From Apiotrichum sp. Y4204 (taxonomy: Eukaryota; Basidiomycota; Tremellomycetes; Trichosporonales; Trichosporonaceae), in assembly GCA_025531455.1 (NCBI GenBank), contig JAMYHL010000019.1, positions 558,001 through 622,000 of the forward strand: DNA of 64,000 nucleotides, in the 5' to 3' direction. A program made the translations under genes and the position numbers. The notes under the pieces were generated by a model. That model saw only the letters and a list, made by a program, of their open reading frames with translations, was not told the DNA's origin and did no database searches. This document shows, one piece after another, positions 36,641-47,695 of this stretch. Position 1 is the stretch's first letter. Each line of letters opens with the position of its first letter.

Positions 36641-38125
36641 TTGAAGTCATGGATGCGATGTAGGGCAATTAGCGTCCGACTGATCGAGTCATGGTGAGAC
36701 GTGGCACGCCAGCAAGACAGACCCACACATGGAGGACGCGTCGTGTCTGCCGTGGGGGTTGCGAGAATTGAATCTGTTCATGACCAAAATTGCCCAAACG
36801 GAGGGGCAGTGTACGAGATCAAGCACAATCAAGCATATATTTGTTGCCCTACGACCAAGACCGGTATGGATGCCGTCGACGGCACATATGGCCACCCAGC
36901 CAGGCGTCCGGTAGACTCGTCATTTGCCAGTCGAGCAGCACTGTTGACAAGCAGTCGAAGTGGGCAGATGCAGAGCGATTAATGGTGCAATGGCGTTTAG
37001 AGGGCGTTCATGCGTTGATCCAAGCGGCAATGCGCTGCAGTCAGCAAGGGCGCCAAGAGTGAAGACCGGAGCAATGTAGCCTGGCACGCGACTGATTTTG
37101 ACTTTGGTTCCCATACCTTCCCAGTGTCATTAATGTAAACACGCCTTGACCCTTTCTTCCGAGACGGCGCGACCCTTGTTCGGCGACGGGCAGTGCATCC
37201 TGCGCTAGTACACGTGCAGAGACATGCAGAGACCTCCACGATACGATACACGGCGGGCACGCTCGTACCCTCCATCGCCCATGCACAGCACGCTCTTGGT
37301 CCGAGATCCTGGATGTAATGTTCTCGTTTTCGAGGTACGCCATCCGACGACGAAAAGGGGGGACAGCCATCTCGCGACGTGCCGAGATGCTTACGACGTG
37401 CATTCCCCGCGGCCCCGCGCGTGCGCGACATGTCCTGTCGGTTGGGACACTCGTCATTTACGCAGCGCCTGACCTGAAATCGTCTGGCGCAGTGCATGCC
37501 GCAGTTCTGGGCACCATCCGGGCGCTCCTCCCCGTCCACCGTTCTGCGCCTGTTCCCCACTCATGCCAAAGACGCCGCTTCCTCCCGCTCAACCCTCAAA
37601 GCGCCATCTCTCTCCACAACTAGGGTTGGCGAGAATAATGTCGGAATAATATCGCCGTCCCTGCTCCTCAACGGAGAACATGGTGAGTCGCGCGAGCCTT
37701 CTTGGATAGAGTTGGGTATGGAAGTCCAACGCCTAGCAACAGATCAACAGCGGAGGCCCAATGCCTTTGGGCCGTAAAGAGTTCCAGCTCCTGCTGTGAC
37801 TGCCGGACGCGGCTTGGGAGGTTCGCAAAGGATGGGCTGCCGGACAAGGGACAAGGGGGCCAAAGGGGATTCCTCAGGGGTGGGAGTGTGGAATTCCCCC
37901 TTGTTTTTCTGTGCATAATGTAATGTCCGTCCATTCCCCCTTGGATCTCCTTGGCTCTGGGCAGTGCAGCGCTGATCGCTGAACAACCGCAACATCTCTG
38001 GGTGGGACTAGCTCTGTCAAGCACAAACAACCACATAACGATTCTCACTACACCACATCTTGAACTCTCCTCATCCTCATCCACCACAAAATTCACCTCA
38101 TCGTTCACCTCTCACCATCTCCAGC
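36641..38125. other. Divergent intergenic region, phosphoesterase / membrane protein
   Basis: 1.5 kb without a supported gene. Open frames on both strands are under 190 codons, overlap each other and lack any domain. AT content rises near 37990-38120, likely the promoter and leader of the plus-strand gene. Confidence 0.5.
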
Positions 38126-41100
38126 ATGGTGGCCAACATGCCGCGCCGAATATGGTGCGCCGTCGTCGGCTGCGAGCACGCGCAGCCCGTCCCGCGCGCC
38201 GGAGTCATGCCCAACGGCCAGGCGCTGCCAGACTGGATGTCGTGGAGCCAGGTGGGTAGCGCAATGAGCAGATACTACTGCCCATCCGAGACATCCGCTA
38301 ACGCGCAGTATGTGACGGTCGTCGATGGACAGCAGGTTACGACTGGAGCCATTGTGGATCTCCCCCTACCATGTACGTTTTATTTTGGTGCCTGTGGGAA
38401 GAAAAGAAATCAACCGCGTCCGCCCCGGCGATCGATTCATGACACAACACCTCACGTCCCAGACACTTTCTTCAACGACATCCTTCACGGACTTTTCTGA
38501 CTTGCACAGATTATGGCCCCAGTATACCACTCGGGGAGGGGTGGAGCTACGGAGGTCCTTCTCCGCCTCCATCGACGAGCCTCACAACAGCACCAACAAC
38601 TTCTTCAATTTCGCCCTCACCTTCCTCCCCCTCATCACCATCCACATCACCATCCGCATCACCATCCGCATCACCCTCCACCACCCCATCATCAACATCC
38701 TCATCATCCTCATCATTCTCTTCCTCCACAGCTTCTTCTTCCACATTATCCTCACGAACACAAGCGACACCATCACCAACCAGGTCACTGCCGTCGCCCA
38801 CTACGAGTCCAATCCCCACAAGCAGTGGGCAGTTGCAGCCCCTCGCGTCTTCCAGCAGCAACAAACTCCGCACCATCCTTCCGGCAGTTCTGGTTCCAAT
38901 ATTGGCCTTGGTTGCTATTATTGCCATCCTTTGGTGCTGCTTGAACAAGCGGCGAAACGACTCGGAGGACCGGCGGACGGCCGCCTTCCGCGATTCCAAA
39001 CAATGGACATTTGTTCCACCGCATGAACCTTCGGAGAAGCCAGGACCCGATGGCTCTGTGCTACATCCTGGGGCGCTCGGCGGCGCTGGGACCATCACGC
39101 CCACAGGGGGGCCTGATAGTGCTGATCCCCACAGTCCAACCAGTCTCACATCGGAGGAAGACGACCTGAGATCAGGGGATGAACACGCCACTTTGTTGAA
39201 GCAACACCGACGAGATCGCGGCGTGGTGTCGGCTGGGATGGCGGCGACGGGAGGATCTATAGCTGGACTTGCACTCCTTCGCAGTCTCGGCCTTGGGCGG
39301 CGAGCCAGCGGCTCGTCTCGCAGCACGGAGTCTTCAGCGTCGTCGTCACTTGCATCGTCGATCCGCAATGTAAGCGGGAACACGATGGAAAAGATGGTAG
39401 GGTTGATGAGCGTCTCATCAGTAGCCAAGACTTCGAGTGGGAGGCCATCGGGCAGCGGTGGAACGCGGTCGGGGAGCGGAGGAACACGCTCGGCCAGCGG
39501 AGAAACAGGTGCCAAACGATCCTCGGGAACCAGCACCGGAGCTTACATTTCCGTTGGCGATGATGAACTGTTCTACCACGTCCCACGCGCATCAGCCTCC
39601 GACGTGGCGTGTGACAACGAGGACGTGTACTATACCGCCTCGAGCGGACCGCAAACTGGCTCAAGTGGGCCTCACACGGGCTCGAGTGGACTCCAAACCG
39701 ATTCAAGCCACAATCGCCACGTTCGCGGCGAGCACGGATCTTTGGGAAGCAATTCCGGGTCGTCAAGCGGGGGCTCGCGCTATTCCGACCGGTCCGGCGG
39801 GAGCGGGGCGTCTGGACGCGGGGGTAAAACCAGAGTATCCACCATTCCCGAGGAGGGCGCGTTTATGTCTCACGCCGCTGCCGGCATCGGTCTGGGGATA
39901 ATGGCGGGCGCTGGTGCCGAGGCGCTCCGCGAAGACGGCGAGAGAGAACGGAACACTCCAACACCTTCGCAGTACGATTCCGCGGGATCAGGTTCAACGA
40001 CCTTCCACCGCTCGTTTCCGGCGTCCGAGTTTGGTGCGCCTCCTGTTCCCCGTCGCGAACGTGCTCGCGACCGCACTGGCACTCGCCTCCCGCCGAGTTC
40101 GGAGATTTTTGCTGGTACACGCCGCTCATGGACTGAACGCAATACCAGCGTTGGCACGTTTGGTAGCACCGAGGACCGTCGAGCCTCTCAAGAGTACGTT
40201 CAGTTATCAGGCATCCGTTCCCTACTGACGCCCAGGATTCATTCCAGTTCGACTCCGCGAATGCCGGGTTTGGTCCTCGCTGGCCTTGGCCCCAGCTCAT
40301 CTCTTGGAACCGGGAGCAGCAATGAGCGTCCGTCCGGTACCACAGCATCGCCGGACTACCCCTGGGGTGGTGCTGCCCTGGGTCGCGCCGCATCTGTGGA
40401 CACGACGCTAACGAGTCCTGCCAACACGGCTTTCGGGGCTATCGCACCTCCCAACAAGCGTTCTCAGTCGTATCACGAAAAGGCGCTTCCTGCCGTTCCC
40501 ACTGCTAGCCTTGCCCCGCCTCAGCATATGGGGCTTTATGGTGCGCCAGGACGCCTCATTAGTCCCCTGCCGGGGTTGAACCGTGCTGCTCCACCTCCAC
40601 TCGATCCGACTTTGTCGTCGTCCTGGTTAGTGGGCGGCGACATGATGCTGTCGCCTTTCGGTTCCACCACCATGGTTGCGCCGGTAGAGGTTGCTTCAGG
40701 CCGTTATCCGGCTGCATTGGCCCCATCTCGGGCGGCTCCGACTGGGGCATCGCGCTCTCTCGGCGATCTTCTTTCCCACACGCCACAGCCGTCAGAAACA
40801 GTCTCTAGCCTGGGAGACGCGCAGCCACACGTCAAGGTATACAACGAGTTCGGCGCCGTACAACAGGCGGCGAGCAAGTCGGCGCCAACACTCCGCAGTG
40901 GACAGGCATTCGGCACCCAGAGCACCAAGGACAGTCACGGCTCGTCGGGTTCGAGCCAGCTCAGCTCGCAATCACGGGACACTGACAGCTCGCTCCGCTT
41001 TGTCCAAGGACGGTGGAACCCGTACCGCACCCCGGAGTTTGGCGGACGCACACCCTCGCCGGGCCCGACGCCGGTGCTGATAAATGCTGCCAACATATCG

Positions 41101-41451
41101 CCCTCGATCCCCGGCTCCACTCCCACCGTGCCCTCCGCAACCACCTCCCCCACAATTGCCTCTCCCCCGATGTTCCAGGGCGGCATGTTTGACAGCCTCC
41201 CCCATCCAATTCCCGAGCAGACGGCGGCTTCCCATGATCGCCCGGAACTGGCCGAGCTACTTCGCAGCGAGGAGGAGCTGCGCGAGCTGGTCAGGACCGG
41301 TCGCATGCCCAGCCAGCCCTCGAGTGATGAGGCCTCCGTTCCCGCCTCTGGGTCCCCAACACCGTCAGCCGCCCCGCGGGCACCATCACCAGCAGTACCA
41401 GCGGCGCCTTTGCGCCGCGGGCCGTTCGGATGGTGGGGCACGCCGCGGTAA
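38126..41451 (+). CDS. Single-pass membrane protein with Ser/Thr-rich ectodomain
   Basis: Three exons, 38126..38251, 38309..38372 and 38510..41451, give 1043 residues. Seen: a short N-terminal region with WCAVVGCEHA, then YVTVVDGQQVTTGAIVDLPL and YYGPSIPLG. A Ser/Thr/Pro-rich stretch (about 85-180) follows, which would be heavily O-mannosylated. One membrane segment at about residues 186-207 (ILPAVLVPILALVAIIAILW) is followed by CCLNKRR and a long Ser/Gly/Pro-rich cytosolic tail. This is the build of fungal wall-stress sensors and of related one-pass proteins seen in basidiomycetes. A classical cleavable signal peptide is not obvious, so the first exon may be incomplete or the start may differ (Met at 38141 is alternative). 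The first intron (57 nt) is in frame without a stop and could be retained. Confidence 0.75.
38614..38728 (+). repeat. CATC-rich coding repeat in the Ser/Pro ectodomain
   Basis: Repeated CATCACCATCCGCATCACC-like units, about 12 bp each, encode Ser-Pro-Ser and Pro-Ser-Ala triplets just before the membrane segment. Such coding repeats often vary in length between strains. Confidence 0.75.
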
Positions 41452-41813
41452 CCTCCAAGATTCAGCATTCTTACACACACTTTCCAAATTGTACACCCAT
41501 ATATAGCAACTGTTACGCACCATCACTGTGTAGGACGAGGGTCCTCGTAGACGACAATCATGTATCTTGTATGACTCTAACATTTGGAACTGGCCAGGTG
41601 TGCTCCTTACAACCTCCCAGACGGCATGCAGCAGGACATAAAGAGTTCCCCTGTGTGTTTCAGGCACTTCCGAACCTCCGCTTCCTCAAACGATCACAAC
41701 AACCTCAGTCACAACAGTAATCCAAACGCGAGGTCACGTTCGACTTGGAGACCTGGCATGGAATCGATGAAGCTCCTTATAAACCACGCCCATTTTTGAA
41801 AGTGGAAAGTCGT
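41452..41813. other. Intergenic, membrane protein to tRNA-Pro
   Basis: About 360 bp of AT-richer sequence. Nothing recognisable besides the probable 3' untranslated region of the upstream gene. Confidence 0.5.
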
Positions 41814-41902
41814 GCTCTTGTGGTGTAGTCGTTATCATGCTCTCTTTGGGTGTTGCAAAACAGTTCTGGGAGCGGTCCTCGGTTCAAATCCGGGCAAGGG
41901 CC
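41814..41902 (+). tRNA. tRNA-Pro(TGG) with a 16-nt intron
   Basis: The acceptor stem GCTCTTG/CAAGGGC pairs fully with one G-U pair. The anticodon arm is CTCTC/GGGAG around a loop TT-TGG-G. A 16-nt intron (41851-41866) follows base 37. The T arm is CTCGG-TTCAAAT-CCGGG, and a Pol III terminator T6 lies at 41907-41912. The B box GGTTCAAATCC is close to consensus. In the D loop the usual G18-G19 is C-G, so G18 is changed. If the anticodon stem is shifted by one base, the anticodon would read TTG (Gln); standard spacing and the 5-nt variable loop favour Pro. Confidence 0.72.
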
Positions 41903-42739
41903 TACGTTTTTTGGATTCTTCCTGTCCTTCTGCGGGTGTGTGCATGCGATAGGGCCTCTGAAGTGGGCGGGGAAGGTGAGAAGAGTCGGTACACCGAGTT
42001 TGGGACTGTTTGGGTGGTGTGGTAGCAAGTGCCACACACCCCGCTCGCATCTAGCAAGTCCAGGGCATTCGGCCGTTGAGATCTTATACATGAGCCTTAC
42101 GAGCGCCTGTAAAGCTCAGATGCTCTACTGTACACTGTCTGGTTTGAATGACCCTTGAGGACATAGCTGTTAGGACCCAGCAGAGTTCGCCTTCATCGCG
42201 TTGAGGAATCAAATGCGTTTTGCTGGGTGGCACCTCCGGATGGTCAAAAGACCAAGTTGTCACAATTGCACAACATTGGCCAGCACGCTCTTATGCAGAA
42301 TTCTCCTCAACACGGCCTATCGTATGCTATCGTCCGCAGCTCATCTCGTACGCCCAGCTCCTTATTTGACTCGACAGCAAGGTGAAGAGGTTAGGAATCA
42401 CTGCGATCAGACGTCACTGGCCAATAGCGATGACACACTGAATGCACCATGTCAGGATGTCACGTCGATACAAGGAGATGAAGGGTAGGAGAAGAGAGGT
42501 GGGAGAGGGCTATCAGCTAGTAATATCGCGTCCGCTCAAGTTAGTGGACACATTCAAACTCAACTGTTGACGTTGGTCGTGGGTTGTTGAGTGTCAGAAA
42601 CAATCTTGTTGTGCCCACCAAACCATAACCGAAATTCGGGCCCAGTTAAATGTGGGCTGTACCTGCCTGCCTCCAGTTGTAAACACTCAACCCCTCAACC
42701 ACCTGCCAGTACCACCAGACGACAATCATCAACCCCTCA
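41903..42739. other. Intergenic, tRNA-Pro to GNAT gene
   Basis: Apart from the T6 terminator next to the tRNA, I see no gene or clear element in these 840 bp. The region before 42740 contains a CCTCAACC/CCTCAATG pair in the leader. Confidence 0.5.
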
Positions 42740-43507
42740 ATGCCCGACTCGTCCTCCCCCGCCATCCGGATAGAACGTCTCCGGCAGCTGACCGCCTCGG
42801 CGCTCGAGCCCGCCGCAGCCGTGCTGATCGAGTGTTTCAACCCGACCAACGACCCCATCTCGCAGCAGGTCTACCGCGACGTCCCAGATGTGGAGGGGTA
42901 CAATGCTCTGCGGATGCGGTCGCGACTGTACGAGAGCGTGCGGAGTCTAGAGGTGACGATTGCGCGCGTAGACGAGGGTGTCGGGGCCGTCATGGTCGTG
43001 AACCCCCCGGGAACCTTGGACTTGTGAGTCTCCCACACAACACGACTGACAACAGGCACGCGGAGCCGACACCGTACTCTGCCGCCCTTGCCGAGCGGAT
43101 AACCCCACAAGCGGCGGCCGTGGAGAAGGAGGTACGCTAACCCATCGTGCTTGGCTGACAGTAGCTCTTTGCCACGCTGCATGCGTTCGAGAGCCGCGCA
43201 TACGGGAACGACCAGTATTACATCAGTTTTCTGTGTACCGCGCCTGCGGCGCGGCGGCGCGGGCTCGCTGGCACACTGGTCCGGGAATTGATTCGCGAAG
43301 CGGAGGAAGCCGGGAGAAGTGTAGCTCTCACGACGCAGACGGATGATAATGTGAGTAGAGTGCGGCCCAAGGCAGCTAAGCTGCGGGCGTGGGCTGATTG
43401 TTCAGATCAGGTTCTACTCCTCGCTCGGGTTCCGCGTCCTCGAAGAGACCAGCATCGATGTCCGCGGCGAGCCGATGCGGTTCGTCGCCATGTCTAACCG
43501 CAAGTGA
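42740..43507 (+). CDS. GNAT-family N-acetyltransferase
   Basis: Four exons, 42740..43023, 43056..43131, 43165..43350 and 43406..43507, give 215 residues. Introns are 32, 33 and 55 nt. Seen: AAVLIECFNPTNDPISQQVY as the N-terminal helix, a strand AVMVVNPPG, then a CoA-binding loop RRRGLAGTLVRELIREA, QTDDN, and the C-terminal FYSSLGFRVLEE with MRFVAMSNRK, the usual end of GNAT folds. Substrate unknown. The second intron ends at TAG because a CAG three bases earlier would bring in an in-frame stop. A tRNA-Thr gene lies on the same strand 141 bp after the stop codon. Confidence 0.88.
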
Positions 43508-43648
43508 GGAAGTGGCCGAGACGTAAGGAGCGACTTTGGAGAGGTTTTCCTCAAGACATCTGCAGCCGAGACAGCTTCGCGGGGTTCGACGCGTCGCATG
43601 TCGTTGCGCGATACGCGACGGCCCTCCGCCAGAAACGCGCTTCGTACC

Positions 43649-43733
43649 GCCCCGTTAGCTCAGTGGTAGAGCGTGTCACTAGTACCCAATCACGGGCATG
43701 ACAAGGTCAGTCGTTCAAGTCGGCTACGGGGCA
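43649..43733 (+). tRNA. tRNA-Thr(AGT) with a 13-nt intron
   Basis: Acceptor stem GCCCCGT/ACGGGGC, D arm GCTC-AGTGGTA-GAGC, anticodon stem TGTCA/TGACA with loop CT-AGT-A, T arm AGTCG-TTCAAGT-CGGCT, discriminator A. A 13-nt intron (43685-43697) follows base 37. The A box TAGCTCAGTGG is canonical. No T run follows directly; the first T5 is at 43787-43791, about 54 bp downstream. It lies in the 3' flank of the acetyltransferase gene. Confidence 0.93.
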
Positions 43734-44093
43734 TTCTGGTGTTCGATCCCGATGCGCGCAATGAGAAGATCTCGTGCGAGGTCTCGTTTTTGCTGAACGA
43801 GAGGAAGAGTTATCTACATGAGGGGACAGGATGATTGGGATGACCTTGCGTGTTTGTCGCGATGAGTAGCATGCACACATCTTTTTTGATCATCGCACGA
43901 GACAATGGGAAGGACCTTGTGGTGCAGATGGTTCAAAGCCGATCACCACACCGTGCGCCGTTTTGTGTACGGCAATTCCCACATGCAGCACTTGTCCAGT
44001 TGACTGCATGCACTCTACACACTTTACTAACCAAACGACAACATTCAAACCCAAGAACAACTGCTGACACCACCCTGACCTGCAACACAGACA
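43734..44093. other. Intergenic, tRNA-Thr to monooxygenase 3' end
   Basis: About 360 bp with no gene, between the tRNA and the 3' end of the minus-strand monooxygenase gene. A second B-box-like GTTCGATCC is seen at 43741-43749 without a matching tRNA body. Confidence 0.5.
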
Positions 44094-45984
44094 CTACTCG
44101 GCGACGGCGATGGGTTTGCCATCAAACTCGAGACCAGTAAACTTGCCGTCGTTGCGCCACTCGTCAATGTAGTCGAAGAACGCGAGGGATCCCTTCGGGT
44201 ACCGCCCAAAGTTGAGCTTCTCCTTGTCGCCCTCCTCCTGGCCCTCATTGTTGTAGTAGCCTGGTGTGCAGTCCGGTCCACCGATAATGGCCCTTGGCGC
44301 GCTGAGCATGAGCTTGGCCCACGCGTCCTGTGCAGCCAGCGGGGGCTCGACGGTGCGAGCGCCGAGCTCGCGCTGCTTCTTGAGAATCGCGGCCAGCGTG
44401 AGTCCCTGGTCGGTGTAGTTTGACGTAACGTTTGATGCCAGCGCCGAGCCCTGCGACAGACCGACAATGTACAGGTTCGGGAAGTTGTGGATGTGCATGC
44501 CGTGCAGGGTGCGCATGCCGTTCGACCACGCGTCGGTGAGCGTCTGTCCGTTGCGGCCGTACACCTCAAGGCCCGACTTGAAAGTGTACGACGAGTTGAA
44601 CTCGAAGCCGGTCGCGTAGACGAGCACGTCGACGGGGTAGTGCTTCCCATTTGCCCAGATGCCTGTCTCGTCGACACGCTCGACTCCCTGCCCGTCGGTG
44701 TCGATGAGGTGGACGTTCGGGCGGTTGAACGTCGGGAGATACTCGTCATGGTAGCACGCTGCGGTCAGCTTATTGAAGATCGGATAGATCCAGTTCTTGG
44801 GACTCACGACGCTTGCAGAACTGCCTGTACCAAGCCTTGAGCTTCTGGGCGGTCTCCTTGTCGTTGACAATCTCATCCACGCGGCCACGGATAGCCTCAG
44901 AGACCTCGTCGTCCGAGACGTAGTATGCCTGCATAAAGTCCTCGTTGGTGAGCTCGGCGGGCGACTTGCCCTCAGCAGCAGCGCGCTCCATCATGCGCGC
45001 CGCAATGCGTTTGGCATTGTCGGTCCAACCGTCCATCACAAAGTCGTCCTCCGCAAAGCCCGTGCTTTGGAGCTGGGTGAAGTTGCGCAGCCACTTCGAC
45101 TGCCATCCCTTCTCGAGCGCGGCTACCGAGTCGGGCTCAATGGGGTGGTTGTTCCGCGGCGCGACGGCCGACGGGGTGCGCTGGAACACGAACAGTTCTC
45201 CACTGTCACGGCCAAGCTGCGGGATACACTGCACGGCGGTGGCACCAGTACCAATGACGCCGACGCGCTTGTCCTTGAGCTTCTCCATGACCTCGCCGTT
45301 CCAGCCGCCCCCCGTCGCCTCAAAGTCCCAGCGCGCGGTGTGGAACGCCTTGCCCTTGAAGTTCTCGAGCCCCTCGATGCCGGGCAGATGGGGCTTGTTG
45401 AGCGGACCGGTGCCCATCGCGACGCTCGTGGCGGTAAACTCGTCGCCTTCCTTGGTCTTTACGCGCCAACGGGCATTCTCCTCCTCCCAGGTAATGGTCT
45501 CGAGGTGCGTGCTGAACAGCGCATGCGGGTAGAGATCAAACTTGCGCGCGAGGCGGTGCGCGTGCGCGAGGATCTCGGGCCCGCGGACGTACTTTGCGCT
45601 CGGCACCGTTCCCGTCTCCTCAAGGAGGGGGAGATACACCATAGCCGCCGTGTCGCACATGGCTCCGGGGAAACGGTTCCAGTACCAGACGCCGCCAAAG
45701 TCGCCGCCGCTCTCGAGGATGCGGAAGTCGTCAAAGCCCTGCTGCTTGAGGCGCGCGCACACCGTCAAACCGGCAAACCCGCCGCCGAGAAAGAGCAGCT
45801 CGACGTGGTCGTGGATCGGCTCGCGCGGCTCGACCTTGGTGTACGGATCGTGGTCCTCGGCCGCGACGATGCCCTTGAGCGGACGCCATTGCCCGATACC
45901 GTCGGAGCGCAGGCGCTTGTCCCGCTCCTCGCGGTACTTGGCGTGCAGCGCCTCGCGGTCCTTGTCCTCGAGCGTGATGGTCAT
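44094..45984 (-). CDS. Flavin monooxygenase, Baeyer-Villiger type
   Basis: Two exons, complement(44808..45984) and complement(44094..44758), give 613 residues; the 49-nt intron splits a Pro codon in KRPCYHDEYLPTFN. Known role of the family: FAD- and NADPH-dependent insertion of oxygen next to a ketone. Seen: FAD-binding GGGFAGL (67-73), YWNRFPGAMCDTAAMVYLP, the fingerprint FKGKAFHTARWD (209-220, pattern FxGxxxHxxxWD), NADP-binding GVIGTGATAVQ (242-252), and late VYATGFEF. Length is normal for the cyclohexanone/steroid monooxygenase branch. Substrate is not predictable. The upstream region holds a TATATAA at 46120-46126 and a CGG-N11-CCG palindrome, and the divergent neighbour is a Zn2Cys6 factor. 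Confidence 0.92.
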
Positions 45985-46119
45985 GATATCGTTCCGGGAA
46001 TGGGTGAAGAACAGGAGGTGTGGTTCAAGCTAGGTTTGGTCTAATGGGAAAAGGAAGGTCCAGCCTCGAGCCTGGAGATTGTTGAAGAGAGGACTTGTTG
46101 ATGTGGCTTGACACGCCAG

Positions 46120-46126
46120 TTATATA
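46120..46126 (-). promoter_or_regulatory. TATA box of the monooxygenase gene
   Basis: TATATAA on the minus strand, about 136-142 bp before the start codon. It lies within a CGCCAG...CTTGGCG imperfect inverted repeat (46114-46133). Confidence 0.6.
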
Positions 46127-46285
46127 CTTGGCGCCTCGTCGTCTCTGGAAACTGTGCGTTGAGTTGATATGTCTTCCAACGCCCTGGTGTGATGGCAACT
46201 CTAGTTGATACAGCATTCATCCATCGGTTACAGTTGTTGATGTGGGGCAGAGAGTGCGGGCCCCGGATAGGCCCTGGATCATTAG

Positions 46286-46302
46286 CGGACCGGCCTTGTC
46301 CG
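46286..46302. promoter_or_regulatory. CGG-N11-CCG palindrome, candidate Zn2Cys6 binding site
   Basis: Seen: CGGAC, seven bases, GTCCG. CGG triplets in inverted orientation spaced by 11 bases are the classic site type of Zn2Cys6 dimers such as Gal4. It is about 300 bp before the monooxygenase start. Binding by the neighbouring factor is inference. Confidence 0.45.
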
Positions 46303-47226
46303 ACATGAACATGGTGGAAATACATGGCCAGCACATCACTGCGCCACTGCACAGAAAGTGTTCATAAAGACGGGGATACAGTGGCGCGGCCGAAAGCCGC
46401 ACCCCGAGGCGGCCACGCCGTAGCCTGGTCAGGTGTGCAGGTGTCCATGTGCCCAAGCGTTCAGCGCGGTATCCACAAGTCACTCTCGGGGACGGGGAAT
46501 GGACACCGTATTACCGGCTGATACGCTCTTGCTCGGGGACGGGCTTGTGCCTGGCCGCCTGCAAGGATCCAAACGCGCGTTGTGCCAGTTGGTCTCGGCA
46601 CCAGCGCCGCCGGCGTACACCGATCGGCACAGACCGAGACTGGCGCACCACCTGCCCATCTCCTGTGTGCCAAGCCGCGTTCCAAGCTGTGTACCGGAGT
46701 CTGTGATGACGGGGGTGTCCCGGAGCCCCAGGTGATATCTGAACAGGTACCCTGGCAGGTTCGTGAGGTTTATATCAATCCCCCGCGATTCACCAGAAAG
46801 CAACGTCTCCCAACCACCAGACTTATACCACATCGCACACCGTCAATGTCCTCGAGAGCGAGCAACCGATTGCAATACAGACATCTTCGCATGTTCCTGG
46901 TGGTATAACATCAAACTGCTTATGATACACGTCGCCTCTACGTCCTTTACCGCTGTGGTGCGGTGAAGAGTGGAACTCCGCAAAGCAGCAATATCGGTCA
47001 GGTTCTTAACAAGATCAGCTGCCTGTGGGGGCGACACACGGGCGCCGTGTCTCTGAGGATTTGACAAGCCCCACAAAGAGATTACGGGATGATGCTGAAA
47101 TCGGAAGGTCAACTCATAGAGCGTCACGAGCAGCCCTGTGAGAGTCTGTCCGTGCATGTTGTTAGCACCTCGCTAGTCCTCCATTCTCGTATCAAGTTGA
47201 ATGCCGAGGAGCACGGCCTTTTGAGA

Positions 47227-47262
47227 GTGCACGGCGATCCTGATTTTGGGATCGCCGTGTAC
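47227..47262. repeat. 14-bp inverted repeat with 8-nt loop
   Basis: Arms 47227-47240 (GTGCACGGCGATCC) and 47249-47262 are reverse complements except for one mismatch; the inner 11 bp are perfect. It is about 430 bp before the Zn2Cys6 factor start and could be an operator-like site or a hairpin. Confidence 0.8.
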
Positions 47263-47695
47263 ATCAGCTTCTAGAATCCCAGATCTGCACGATTGTCGTG
47301 AGGAATAGAACATGGGGTCCGCCATAATAACCGGCAACGTATGGATGTCAAACTTGATGCTCGGCAGGTCTCAAGCCAGACGGCATGATGGTGACCAGTT
47401 GTCATTCATATGAAGCCTGCCGTACTCCCTCCCACGTTCAGTGGCCAGGCGCCATTTCCAAGCTCGACAAGTCAGTGCAGCGGCCACTACAGGCCCTACA
47501 TGCCCTAGATGAGATGACGGAAATAGCCGACGGCGGCCGCAGATCCGCCGAGCCCCATAACCCAAAAACACAATCTCGGGCGCGATTCCATTTTTGCTCC
47601 GCCAATCCTCCGTCAACTCTTCCGTATCCATCCACCACGCCCCAACCACGACATTCGGCACTCACTGAGGTCTCATAATCTGCCGACGGGTGGCC

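Larger units (their letters stand above)
45985..47695. other. Divergent intergenic region, monooxygenase / Zn2Cys6 factor
   Basis: 1.7 kb with no supported gene. It carries the TATA box and CGG-N11-CCG element near the monooxygenase and a long hairpin near the factor gene, each listed separately. Small open frames here have no domain. Confidence 0.55.

Noticed and set aside
38614..38728. Regular spacing of CATCACC units suggesting a CRISPR-like array
   Set aside because: It is a coding Ser/Pro repeat without spacers, in a eukaryote.
41777..42091. Short open frames over the tRNA-Pro region
   Set aside because: They overlap the tRNA gene and its terminator.
43741..43749. B-box-like GTTCGATCC after tRNA-Thr
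   Set aside because: No acceptor, D or anticodon arm can be built around it.
44797..46044. 415-codon plus-strand frame antisense to the monooxygenase
   Set aside because: Exact antisense of a conserved gene; composition is a mirror of its codon bias.
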